A stretch of DNA of 64,000 bases from assembly GCA_026874595.1 (NCBI GenBank), contig CM049316.1, forward strand, positions 38,017,195 to 38,081,194. The letters are read 5' to 3'. Of the stretch, positions 45,409 to 56,832 are shown one piece after another; position 1 is the first letter of the stretch, and each line of letters opens with the position of its first letter. Made by a program: the position numbers and the translations under genes. The stretch comes from Sipunculus nudus (Eukaryota; Annelida; Sipuncula; Golfingiida; Sipunculidae). The notes beneath the pieces are model-generated. The model was given only the letters and a program-made list of their open reading frames with translations. It was not told the origin of the DNA and searched no databases.

Positions 45409-45495
45409 CGAGTATATTGTATTTCGTGCTGTCTCAGCCAAAGATACGACCTCGTCTTCCCCTGCAAGAAAGAATTATGCGGTGCCTTTATATAG
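45409..45495 (+). promoter_or_regulatory. Putative core promoter of paralogue 3
   Basis: CTGTCTCAGCCAAAGAT, CCCCTGCAAGAAAG and a TTTATATAGAG TATA-like box (about 45487), about 75 bases before ATG 45567; conserved with 32703-32800 upstream of paralogue 2. Confidence 0.5.
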
Positions 45496-45566
45496 AGTCG
45501 AAGGTTTAGCAATGTTTTGAGGTTCACTGGGTAATTGACTTGGATTTCGCAAGGGATAAAAGATTC

Positions 45567-45609
45567 ATGGCTGCTGCCGTGGTACTAGGAATACTAGCGC
45601 TCGCTTTAG
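45567..45609 (+). CDS. Paralogue 3 exon 1, signal peptide
   Basis: 43 bases, MAAAVVLGILALAL plus one base, donor GTAATTATG. Closely similar to 32882-32924 including the start of the intron. Confidence 0.82.
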
Positions 45610-48600
45610 GTAATTATGAGAAACTTTGTGGATTACGCTAATTTGCATAATGTACTTCACCTTTATAGCGACAAATTCAGTTCAGTCAACACCTGTAAAC
45701 AGGATTTATATAACATGTTTGTTCACAAGGTTAGTATGCTTAGGAATTATGTCACACACACATATATAGGATTTCTGACAAAACATCAAGTTATCATTAT
45801 AGTTAAAGTTAATATTTAATGGATGATCATCATTAAAGATATACACACTTAATAACTATAATAATCCAAACCTTAGGTTCCGCAAAGACAACATTTTTTT
45901 TCAATATTTCAATTTAGTTTATGCTAATTTACTCTTTTTAATGAACAGTTAACCATGCTATGAAAGTAAAATTAAAATGAAAAATCTTCTGTGTTGCCTG
46001 AAAAAGGAAATAGTGCATTTTGTCTTCCATACAACAAGACAACACATATAGAGATCGTCGCACATATATAATATATAAAGGGGAGAATACAGGAATTTAG
46101 AATAGGGGGCGGGGGGGCTCACATTAGGAGTGGCGATGTGGAAATGTTTTGAAAATTTCGGTTGTAATCGTGCAATCTTGGGTAGCTTAAATGCAATATA
46201 AAGACATTGTAACTGTTCTATACACTTCCATTGATCATAACACTTAATCCTAACAGGTGCAATATTTGTATGATTGTATGATGTTTGTATGATTCGTCAA
46301 CGACGGTATCTATTTGGAAGTTTACTTGGATCTAGATATGATAACTCTCATTTCTATCAATCACCCAAAGTACCAGACAACGCACTCGAGCCCCATGTTT
46401 AACCAACTTTAGCTTAGCTGACTGAAATTCAACTGAGGTATAGGAATGTCTGCTTTGTCCGTCGTCGTTCGTCGTCCGTCCGTTCGGTCGTCCGCTTGCA
46501 AGACACAAATCATAACAGCTAACCCTAGAAATTTGTCACTGAATATCCTGGTAGATTAATAACAAATCTCCAAGGAACCCTGAAATAAAGTCACTGCGAC
46601 CTATATCCATTAAGCTATGGGGCTAGTAATTAACCTACTGAATAATTTAAATTTTGATACAATACCTCCAGTATCTTGATAATTACTTTATGGATTGCCA
46701 TGAAAATTGTCTTGAATATTGACCATGACTACTTTTGTTAGTTCCCAAAAACTTATGGCGCCACCTGTATTTTTTTCTAACTTTTACAATTTTTTCTTCT
46801 GTTTTTTTAGACCATCAAATGAGAGAAGTTATGTCAGTTTCTCAGCTGTGGTTTGATCCAATGTCCTGAAACCCAGTATGTTTATTGTTTATGATTGGTT
46901 TATTCTGTTTTTGAACACCGGTGGGACCACCTGTATTTTTTTATGCATATTTTCCTTTATATGAGACTGCAAAATTATATTGAAACTATCAAATCCCCAA
47001 CATCTAAATCCTGATTCATTTGTGTTTATTAAGGCCCAGCTTTAATAAGCAGATGCCCTATATTAATCAACCTGTACGTCCGTTCGTTCGTCTGTTCGTC
47101 TTTCTGTATGTCAGTCAAATTTGTGTCCTGATGATAACTCCAGTTTTGATTGACAGATGGATTTCAAACTTGACTTACATATGGCCCGCCTCTAACGCAA
47201 GAACTACATTGATTTCTGGGTCAATGGTAAAATGTCAAGGTGACAGGACCCACTTATTTAGTAAGATTGTGGAAGCATTTTAAGCCAAACTGTTTATTAC
47301 ACACCTTCCAGCTTGCATATATATAGCTGACCGGCCAATAGGCGGAGAACCTGACGAATTTTGGGGTCCAAAGGTCAAGGTCACTCCAGGTTGGATTGAC
47401 ATATTGTTTTCAGACTTAATTGCTATATATTGCCCACAACTAAAGGTGGTTCCGGGGTCATGAAATCAAAGGTCAAGGTCAAAGGACCCACTACTTTAGA
47501 AACCTAGTGGATGCATTTTAAGCTGAACCTTCCATCGCAAATCTTCCGTCTTCCACATGTGGCACACCTGCCAACAGACAGCAGCAGCAGAAAAGTAATG
47601 TCCCCGCCCAAGCTGATCACGATAAAATGGGACAGTTTCTTTTTTATTTTGGGGTCACAAGGTCAAGGGTCAAGGTCACAGAGCTTATCCATTCATAAAT
47701 TAGTTAATAGGTGATAACCCAAGTTTTGATAAAAAGGTTCCCTCAAACTGATCACATGACCCATATTTTGTAAAAGCTCATAAACATATTCTTATCGACA
47801 AATTCAGCTGAGCGTCGATACCCATCGGTCCCTAGTATAGTTCATGAAATATCCTGTCGTGTTTCTATATGAATATCACACACTCCTTACACCCCGGTCA
47901 TACACTGCAGTCATTCCAGATCTCCTTCGGTTTATCCGCTGTTTTGTACAGTAAGGTGTTCCAGAATTCAGAATTCCCTTAATATGAGAGCGGGTTATTT
48001 TAGCCTCAACTTCCAAGATTTAAACCAGACATATCCTGCTCTCGTTGGTTTGATAACACTTGTAGGTCATATGCAAAGCCTGGTGAAGAATCCAGGAAAA
48101 CCTCGCTGTAAAGAGCAGCGGTTAAAGTGAAGGAGATATAGAATGACTGCAGTGTATAACGACTGCGCACGGAATGTGTGAATGAAAAGGGTCTTTAACT
48201 GCGACTTGATATTAAGTTCCTAAATTCCTAAATTAAGACATAAACATCGGACCGAATGTGCTAGCGATAAGGTATTCATCTCCACTCACGCCCCGGAACC
48301 TTACCTAAATTTACTAAGTCCAACCATGAGAGCTCTAGATAAAATTTGCCGGATGCCTTCAGATATACATTTCTTTCCCTGAGGAATGATGTCGTAACCA
48401 AGCCTACTTGCTGGATAGGATGGCTCGTAAAGATATTTCTTCCTCACAATAAATTTGCCGGATGCCTTCAGATATACATTTCTTTCCCTGAGGAATGATG
48501 TCGTAACCAAGCCTACTTGCTGGATAGGATGGCTCGTAAAGATATATTTACTAAGTCCAACCATGAGAGCTCTAGATAAAATTTGCCGGATGCCTTCAGA

Positions 48601-51600
48601 TATACATTTCTTTCCCTGAGGAATGATGTCGTAACCAAGCCTACTTGCTGGATAGGATGGCTCGTAAAGATATTTCTTCCTGACAATAAATTTGCCGGAT
48701 GCCTTCAGATATACATTTCTTTCCATGAGGAATGATGTCGTAACCAAGCCTACTTGCTGGATAGGATGGCTCGTAAAGATATTTCTTCTGGGCGTATGCA
48801 TAAATGTGGTTTAGAGGGTAATACAATCCTTAAAAACATATATGAATTATTTAAAGGCAAATTACAAGAGAATGAATGTTTTTTGTGGTTAGGACTTCAC
48901 TCAATAAGTAATATGTTGTATGCATTTGCAATGAAAACAGGAGGTGTTTCCTTGATCCGTGACGGATTTTGATTTTGAAGTTTAAAAGGGGAGACAAGTA
49001 CAGTGGAACCCCACAATTAAGACCGCCTTGAGGATTGACCAAAGTGGTCGTACTTTGGGGGTGGTTGTATTTGTGAAACTCTAAGTAACATGGATTGGAT
49101 ATTTTGGACCAAGGAAGTTGGTCGTAGTTGTGGGGGTGGTCGCAATTATACGGGTTGGTCGCAAGGTGGGGTTCCACTGTAGTCCCAGTACCCATCCCAA
49201 CAATGACCCAATGGAAGATTTTCTTTGAGTTGACACGACCTCTGGCGGAAGGGTGTTCTACTTTAACTACTTTTCGAAATTACATCATTTAAGAATATAT
49301 TTTGCTTTGTGTTCCACTTAATTTTGTTTTGACTTTTTGCTGAGAAATTTATGTGCTCATAACTGATCTTTCAATACCCAGGTATATGTAAGCCATTTTA
49401 ACAGACTTACAAGTACCAATTACGAAATTACAAATACCGTAGGTATATACATTTATTAATTATCAAGTTCATATATGTATAGGTTTATTTTATATCCTTT
49501 AAAAACTTTCCAGAAGGATCTAATGTTATTTCACGATATCTCATTCCATAAAAAGATCGAAGAAACTTTTATTCCTGTTTAATTTATCAACCCGACGTCA
49601 CATTTCCGGGAATAACAAGACAGTAATGGTCACCTATATCCTTGTTATGTCTTACTGGTTACAGGGATTTAAAGGATTCTGTGACTGCCATTATATTTTT
49701 CTTTGTTCTCCTGAGGTTACCATTTTCGCGATTTACCATAGAATAACTTCAAGTAATATATCCATTGTCACATATGTGAGCTAAAAGCTTAATGATCTGA
49801 CAAGAGCCCACGACAACAAGTACAAATTCGTGTCCCTTAGGCCAAAACACAAAAATATTAAATAAAAGGTATGATTCTAGGGCAATGCCCGCATCAATTT
49901 TTTTAATTTTAATTTCAAAAGAAACTTACTAATTTTGAGCTCCAGCCGCTCTTACATATCTTTCAAGAAGATAAAATAATAAAATTTTGATAAAGTTTCC
50001 TTTGTTTTGTAGTGCTTTTACTTTTTTAGCAAAAAAAAACTGTTATTACCTTGCTTTTCCCCGACCATATGACATTTTTATCGAAACATACAACAAAGGA
50101 TAAAAAATCAATGCCCGCCCGCATTGATTTCTGAAAATAAGTGCCTTAGAACCCAACTTTATTTTTTCGGCCTTATAGGCAGAAATTATGAAGAACTAAT
50201 ATTATTTATAATGATTTTCTTTGATTTACAGATAACAAAATACATGTTATTATTCATAACATCAGTCTTTTGCCTTTCGACTTTTAAACCTACAGGCGGT
50301 GACATCATACATAAAACACCAATGAGGTATTGTATTATAATATAATATTATAATTATAAGGTAATGTATTATAAATGACCGCTCAACCGTGTAGGTGAGG
50401 TGTCAAATTATTCGTAAAGCTCTCATTTTTGTGATTTTTCCCTTTCGCAAATTGAAACCCTCGGAATTATAGCCATAGCCATTTCCACCCTCCGACTCCC
50501 CGATTATAATTGGGTGATTCGACTCCCCTACGTTTTCAGTGTAAAGACAACCACAGTTATATATAGGATGACCAGCTATCTGTGGGATTAGTGTTGTGCT
50601 TTTCTTAGTTAAACATAACGTGCCGCTATTTAGCAATCAAGGTAATTTTTAATGCTTACCTTATATTGATGCTGGTTGCTTTCATCAGGAGGGCACGCGT
50701 TCCTTCCCGTTTCTTCAGTGTGTTTGTGTGTGTGTGTGTGTTTGTGTGTGTGTTTGTTTGTGTGTGTGTTTGTGTGCCTGTTAGCATCATAACTCACGCA
50801 GTCATGAACGGAATCTCATGAAATTATCAGGGCCTTTCGGGATTGCGCCAATAAAGAAACGATTAGACTTTGGTCATGATCCGGCACATGATCCGGATCC
50901 AGCAATGTCATCAAGGAACTTTCACAAATGTCACACACTTATGCACGAAAGAAACTTGAAATATGGCCTGGATAAGTGAATGGTGGAGGGTTGCATTCAT
51001 CAGAATGGAGATTTCTGGTTTATCATGCATGTATATGTAAATTTCCGTCACTTCTTACAGGATCATGCCGGGGCACGGTGTGCGAACATTACTCCGAGGT
51101 GACTGAGACTGGCACTCATTGTCGTTGTTGCTCGGGGTATATACTGAGGGACGACTTGACATCTTGTCGTCGTAAGTAAAGTCATCCCCAAAACCAGGGT
51201 GTACGTAAAAAGCTACCTCTAATTTTATCGTATTGCAAAGGTAACAAATAAGTATCCCAGGCGTAAAGCGTTATTTAAAGCCCAGCGTACACACTGCGGA
51301 ATTTGGATACGATATGATACAATGCATGATACGAAACGAAATTTCTTGGCTTCCTATCGCAATATGTAAGTTCAAGTACGATACAAAGTTCTACGATCTC
51401 GGCTTCGTATCGTATCGTATTTTTTCGAGGATGTTCGAAATTTCGTATCGAAACTGATTTATAATCGTTTCATATCCCAATTTCATAACGTGTGAAATTA
51501 ACTTAAGTGGCTTGTTCCTTTAACTTATCGTAAGCTGCTTTGTTTCCCGGTCGTAGCGCGTAAAGCCAATTTCCTGCGATTTATAGAACCATCTGTTTCA

Positions 51601-51780
51601 TGGAGAGCTATGTTAATTGTTAATCAATATGAGATCTAATTATTCCATTCCCGTTTGCAAAAACTTATAAAATGCATGGGAAATTACGATACAAATCTTT
51701 GTCATTTGCGACAACGCTGCAATAGGACAAGCATATTACGAAATCGTATCATATCCAAATTTTGTCACGTATATATTCAC

Positions 51781-51823
<43 letters not shown>

Positions 51824-52411
51824 GGTAACAAGTGGCAGCAACATCACATATTAGTCTAAGATATAGAAGACATATTCGCCTGCGGTATCTATACATCGTA
51901 ACTACCACATGCTATTAGAAAATCTACCACCAGACATCTTGATTTTTTTCTTATTATTCTTATAAACAAATATAAATCATGAGCTCAGTTCTACATTCCG
52001 AATAGAAAAAGAGAGGCCGATGAAATATTTAAATTGTATGATTTTAAAATAAGTATATATCTTAAAGTCCAACAAATCAGTAATAACCAATCTATGCTAT
52101 AACAGTATTAAATCCATTACACAGGTTTTCAATACAAGCGAACCATACAACTAGAAGCGACCCCAGGTAGACAGGTGGGATTCGAACTTCTTACTATCAC
52201 CCGCAAAGGTTTTGTAACGTGCATCAAAGCGTGTCTAACGCGTGAGGAATGCCAGGTTATCAGCGCCCTGCCTTTGTCGAACCATCTCAAATACAGGTGT
52301 ATCCTGTACAGTGTATACAACGCTTCACTTGTGACGTCAGATCCGGGCTGGCAGGTGTACACGAATTCACATCCAAAGTGTGACATCAACGGTCCCTCAA
52401 ATTCTTATTAA
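45567..52411 (+). CDS. Paralogue 3: short secreted EGF-like plus PAN protein (intact, 3 exons, no GCC2/GCC3 repeats)
   Basis: Exons 45567-45609, 51061-51171 and 52125-52411 join in phase 1 to 441 bases: 146 residues and TAA. Signal peptide MAAAVVLGILALAL, then an EGF-like module (CRGTVCEHYS, CRCCSGYILRDD), then a PAN/apple-like module (CIKACLTREECQVISALPL, YRCILYSVYNASLVTS, GWQVYTNSHPKC). The GCC2/GCC3 exons found in the other two copies are missing from the 5.4-kb first intron as far as I can see. It is the only short member. Expected to be a small secreted protein; ligand unknown. Confidence 0.78.
46395..47760 (+). repeat. Dispersed repeat B followed by GTCAAGGTCA modules
   Basis: Starts AGCTTAGCTGACTGAAATTC, passes through a GTCCGTCGTCGTTCGTCGTC block and GGCGCCACCTGT phrases, then carries repeated modules of the type AAGGTCAAGG..CAGGACCCAC..GTGGAxGCATTTTAAGC (47225-47290, 47460-47525, 47650). 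Related to 10056-11640 (reverse) and 61215-61640. Non-coding. Confidence 0.65.
48301..48790. repeat. Dimeric tandem repeat, 237-bp higher-order unit
   Basis: TTGCCGGATGCCTTCAGATA recurs at 48346, 48455, 48583 and 48692, spacings 109, 128 and 109. The extra 19 bases in the 128-base interval come from TTTACTAAGTCCAACCATG-AGAGCTCTAG. Copies differ by very few bases. The frame on the minus strand is a repeat artefact. Confidence 0.9.
49001..49179. mobile_element. 179-bp MITE of the pogo-like family
   Basis: CAGTGGAACCCC at 49001 and GGGGTTCCACTG ending 49179, flanked by TA on both sides. The arms repeat GTGGTCG/CGACCAC motifs like the 36548-37791 element. No coding capacity; a cut-down relative. 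Confidence 0.85.
49838..50174. mobile_element. MITE with AGGCC terminal inverted repeats, copy 2
   Basis: The left AGGCCAAAACACAAAAATAT and the reverse complement of the right end, AAGGCCGAAAAAATAAAG, match, with internal GGGCAATGCCCGCATCAATT and TCAATGCCCGCCCGCATTGA. Related to 7415-7717. Confidence 0.6.
50718..50780. repeat. GT-rich microsatellite
   Basis: TGTGTGTT units, interrupted, within a dispersed sequence that continues to 50960 (ATAACTCACGCAGTCATGAA, AATCTCATGAAATTATCAGG). Confidence 0.75.
51061..51171 (+). CDS. Paralogue 3 exon 2, EGF-like module
   Basis: 111 open bases after TCTTACAG, phase 1-1, donor GTAAGT. Six cysteines: SCRGTVC, HCRCCSGY and SCR, aligned with 39652-39750 and 19785-19892. 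Confidence 0.85.
51277..51785. mobile_element. Non-autonomous DNA element with inverted GATACGATAT-type ends
   Basis: The left GTACACACTGCGGAATTTGG, then ATACGATATGATAC, pairs with the right TCGTATCATATCC-AAATTTTGTCACGTATAT. The interior has many CGTATCG/CGATACG inverted motifs. No frame. Superfamily uncertain (hAT or PIF-like both possible). Confidence 0.5.
51787..51820. repeat. (AT)n microsatellite
   Basis: Uninterrupted AT dinucleotides. Confidence 0.95.
52125..52411 (+). CDS. Paralogue 3 exon 3, PAN/apple-like module and stop
   Basis: 287 bases from ATTACACAG to TAA. Shares with 41406-41687 a nearly identical stretch, CAACGCTTCACTTGTGACGT then CAGATCCGGGCTGG. Conserved cysteine pattern of the family's C-terminal module. 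Confidence 0.85.
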
Positions 52412-53957
52412 CAGCAACGATGGACCATGGATTCTGTTGAGAAGGGCCGAAAACATAATACTATATATATATGTGCATGCAAGAAAATAAGTCAATATTG
52501 TATAATGTTTAGAAGTTATGGATCTGAACACAATGTTCCTTGTCAAAACATCAGGAAATCTATTTCTCACTTAACATTGTCACTGTTAAAGCTAACGATT
52601 TTTTTTCAAGGATAAAACTTTATTTTATCAAACTTTAATCGCATGCCGAAAATAAGATAAGAAAATGTATATCATTCAAGTTATTAGCATAAATGTAAAA
52701 TCAATACTTAAATTTTGCATAAATTTGACCAAGGTACATTTTGTTCCTGTAAGCACTGATCGTTAATTTTCACAGCTTATTAACATTCTCTTTAGAAATC
52801 TGAACCAAGCAAGGAACTGGGCAAAAACAGTTTTTTGCTTTTAATCAGGTTTTCAGACACCATGTCAAGTACTTGCATTAAGTAATCCCAGCAAATTGGT
52901 GTGCAGTGAGTGCTGGAACCCTCAATATAGCCACTTGTTATGTAATTTGCTTCAGTCCACGCAGCTATCTCCCTTTGCTCAGCAGAGTGTGGATGTGCAT
53001 GTTGAGAGGAACTCCTTGCTTAAGGAAAGTTAGAAACTGTTTGCTTTCTGCCCTCAGTATGATATCATAGTGGAGATAATATTCAGTTTATTGATGTTAG
53101 TTGTCCCTAATCCAAACAATAGTGTGTATATCTGGTTAGAAAAGGTAATTTTTAATAAATACTACAATTTTTTTTACTTTATTAAATAAAATTAAGTATG
53201 GTTATAAAACTAAAAACCGGCAGTGTAGATACTTCGGAAAAGTAATCCTAGGAGTCGTCTAGGAGATGCCATTTTTTGTGTGTTTTTATCTTTAAGAAAA
53301 TAAGTTTCTTTTAAATTTAGTTGAAGCAATTTATGATTGAAAAAATGTTTAAAATATATGTTGTGCATAATTTGACACTACCAGACTAAGGATAAAAAAT
53401 GAGCTGCTTATAATTCTAAACTTACATACATTTGCACAATTTTGTATTAAAAATTTATCATATTTGTCAAAATGAAAAATTTACGATTATATTTATTTAT
53501 TAAATAAACCCTTATTTCCTGCAAAAATGGATATATTGAAAAAAATGTTTATATAATCTTAAACTCTTCAATTCCTTGCTTCAGCAGAAAGTGAAAAAAT
53601 GTAATCAGTCCCTTCTGTCGACACCTGTGTCTTTATATGAATGTGTCATATGTAACACAATTTCTCAAAAACCAATAGTTTTATTTTTTATTGCATCATA
53701 TCACAGTATAAGTGTGGCAATCATGTGTTTTGTACTTGATTATAACCAAACAGCAGAATCATTTTCACTTATCTTTGCAAATACTAATATATACAAAACA
53801 ATAACAATAGAAATAGGTATTCGCTGAAAATTTACAAAACTGGCTGAACGCCGGGGCCCATGCGTCCCTTATTTTTTATTGATTCATCTTGTATAACTGA
53901 TATTTCTAAATGCTATTAAACATTAGTATGTTCTTTTAAATTATTGTAAGCTGTTTT

Positions 53958-53958
53958 G

Positions 53959-54010
<52 letters not shown>
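53958..54010. repeat. (AT)n microsatellite
   Basis: Alternating AT; leads into the dispersed repeat end at 54028. Confidence 0.95.
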
Positions 54011-54015
<5 letters not shown>

Positions 54016-54027
54016 ATTGCTTTTGCG

Positions 54028-54070
54028 AAATATTTCGGCCCCTCCCCTCCCCTAATCCTGGCTACGCAAC
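54028..54070 (+). repeat. Terminal block of an unnamed dispersed repeat, copy 2
   Basis: AAATATTTCGGCCCCTCCCC then CTAATCCTGGCTACGCAAC, matching 33515-33590. Confidence 0.5.
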
Positions 54071-55731
54071 TGTATCATATACCCTTCTTACCTGGCGAGG
54101 CAAGGTAAGTAATTGTTTTGCACGCAGCAGGGGCGGATCAAGCGATTACGAATACGGGCAGGGCTCAATATATAGCTGGAGAGGCGGTGGGGTCTTGGAG
54201 AGGTATCGCTGCAAATACTTATGGTGCAGCAATAGCTAATTTGAAGAAAGAATTGGGATGCAAAATCCGGTAATATACATATGTGTTCTTTATTTCTAGG
54301 TACCTCTGTTCCCCTCCCAAAACCGTTATATGTTATGTCACCGTAGGCTATGTATATATATGAATTTATTTGCGTGTTGTTAGCGTGACACATAAACTTT
54401 CCAGCGGTATTTGATAACAGCGGCGCGAAAATAGGCCTAGCTATACCCGAATCGAAACGTACGTGTACATTGGACCCTGCGATGAAGAAATATCAAAGCG
54501 CCACGGGTTTTTCCAGCGTGGTTATATGGTTTTACTGTTGAAATCACCACAGTGCGCAGCCTTGACCGATAACAGAGCCACAGCCAACCCCTGATGCCCT
54601 ACAGATTTGTCGGTGAAGGTGGTCGCACCTAGGAAGCGGGTTCGGTGAAGAAAAATACCGGTATGTGTCATATCATCTTAACTTCAACTAGACCCATGTG
54701 TCATGAACATGCGTCCGATATTGCTCAATATAGTACACGCCTGTCACCAATAAACACAACCCCCGTATCTAATATACAAGAAGTTTAAATCCAATTGCCA
54801 AAAGGTAGGCAGATAACGGACCTTGCATCTGGTTTCCTTGGGGTTGTTGGTTGGGGGGGGGGGGGGGGGGAGTGAGAGAGAGGGGAGGGGGGGGGGGATT
54901 CTTGAATAAACCGAATAAACAATTAATGTGTTCATAAGGACAACCCTGGATATAAAATGTTATATGCCGCTTACTTTACACGATCTAGGTCATGTGCCAC
55001 CTCACGTGATATTGGGTTTGTTTACCACCTCCGTGGTGAATAACCACACAAACCACACGCATTTTGAATTCCTGCTGATTTGGTCTCACAGCTTACGGTT
55101 TAAAGGGTTTTAAAGAGTAGGCGTGGTCCGAACATTATTTTCATCGGGGTGAGCTGATGAGCGAAATACTCTTTCAGGGATCGAGGAGGGTTGGAAATTA
55201 TGGGATAATTATACATTAATTATGTATGTGTGTATATTAAGACAGAGAGAGACAGAGAGGAGCTGGTCCAGTGCTTAGTTTGGCGGGGTACACCCCCCCC
55301 CTCCTGAACTTTTTCAGTCAGGTGGGACATTGCACATTTGATATTCCCCATATGGTAAACAAAAAGAATGTCATTTTGCCATAAAATAGGTTCTAATTAT
55401 TATAGAATCACTGAAAAAAAGATGACTAATTATATGACGTAATTTTATCGCCCTTAAATTCACAAATTAAATAATTCATACATGCAGGGTGCCCCTGTCC
55501 CCTAGAGTTTATGTGAAAAAAGGTGAAAAGTTTTAGCAGGTTTTTGAATATTTAATTCTTTTATCCCAAAATTTCTTCAAAATTTGAAAGAAAATTGGAA
55601 AAATTAAAAAAAAAACGGAAACACACGATGGGGAAAACCCCCTACCCAAGCAATGTCCTCGGCCAATACCCATCAGCAACAGTCACAACATTAGCCCTCG
55701 GAACAGGCGTTTGGGCCACCATTGATATATA

Positions 55732-55860
55732 CAGTGCAACCTGTTTGGAAGACCATCTGTCTAATAAGACCACCTGTCTATTCAGATTTAAGACCACCCT
55801 AGAGTGAACCAAAATCCTTCACATTGATGATAACTGACCTGTCTAAATAGACCAAGGGGG
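55732..55860. mobile_element. Partial MITE related to 337-520
   Basis: CAGTGCAACCTGTTTGGAAG, AATAAGACCACCTGTCTATT and GACCACCC..GAGTGAACCAA..CCTTCACATTG run in the same order as at 339-430. The right end is lost near a 13-base G run. Confidence 0.55.
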
Positions 55861-56740
55861 GGGGGGGGCATTCATACCGTGTGGGACATTAAAATAAAAA
55901 TATTTTGTAAATGGACAAATTTTCCTATACAAATGAATTAAGATAACATATTTCAGGTCAATTTAATTTCAATTTTACAAAAAAATATGTGGTGGGGGGT
56001 GGGGGGTGGAACTGTTCTATATATCCCCCCTACGTTCCACTTACAAAAGGTGATCCATTTTGGTCAAGAACATGCACACTTTTTTGCGCAGCGGCTGTAC
56101 ACTGCAGTGTTTAGCGAAGGTGATATAGAACGATTGGTGTTTATAATATAACCGCTGCGTGAGAAGTGTACATCAAGGATAGAAAGCAGCTGGCATCGAT
56201 ACATTATAATATACAGTCATGAATAAAATCGATGTTTGAACATGATTATCTGATGCCGTTTATTTGTAAGTAGAGGAGTGAATATTACTAAGTCTTGCAA
56301 GACTAGTTTATAAAGATCCAAACGCCTGTGCAAAACAGAAAGAATGCACAATAGCATACTTTCATTTATAATCATGTTGTATTCGACTCAGGCCACGGAT
56401 GTAGTTTACCACAGTACTAGGTGTGTTCGGAATTTTAAATATTGATATATTACTTACTCGTAATTGATATGAAGCTTGGTTGTGTTTTTCATCCCACAAA
56501 CCTAATTCAGAAAATTCTAAAAGTTTACAGACCCACTTCTTGCGCCTTCCGTAGCAGTTGTACTTCATTTTCATATGATAAAATTCATTCAACTATCTTA
56601 ATTGATTAATGTGTTAAATAGTTAATATCAACCATTGTAAATTTCATTTTATTTGCAAGTATCCGAGAAACAATGTTTTGATAAAGTTGTAAGACACACT
56701 TAGCATTGGTTTTCTCATTCATATTTTATACAGGCTGATG

Positions 56741-56744
<4 letters not shown>

Positions 56745-56830
<86 letters not shown>
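56745..56830. repeat. (AT)n microsatellite upstream of the TRIM gene
   Basis: About 85 bases of AT with one ACAA interruption, about 110 bases before the start codon. Confidence 0.95.

Positions 56831-56832
<2 letters not shown>

Larger units (their letters stand above)
41757..45566. other. Intergenic region between paralogues 2 and 3
   Basis: No gene recognised. Contains a degenerate 150-bp tandem repeat (44040-44575), a G run (44727-44743) and, at 45409-45495, the promoter-like block shared with paralogue 2. Confidence 0.55.
45610..51060. other. Intron 1 of paralogue 3
   Basis: 5.45 kb. Holds dispersed repeat B and GTCAAGGTCA modules (46395-47760), a dimeric tandem repeat (48301-48790), a 179-bp pogo-family MITE (49001-49179), an AGGCC MITE (49838-50174) and a GT-rich tract (50718-50780). 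No GCC2/GCC3 exon and no C-x2-C module on the plus strand were seen. Confidence 0.6.
51172..52124. other. Intron 2 of paralogue 3
   Basis: Contains a palindromic element (51277-51785) and an (AT)n run (51787-51820). Otherwise nothing. Confidence 0.6.

Noticed and set aside
48301-48801. 166-codon minus-strand frame with repeated peptide
   Set aside because: Follows the 109/128-bp tandem repeat and has no domain or gene context.
53576-53827. 83-codon plus-strand frame after paralogue 3
   Set aside because: AT-rich low-complexity sequence, no signal peptide, splice support or domain.
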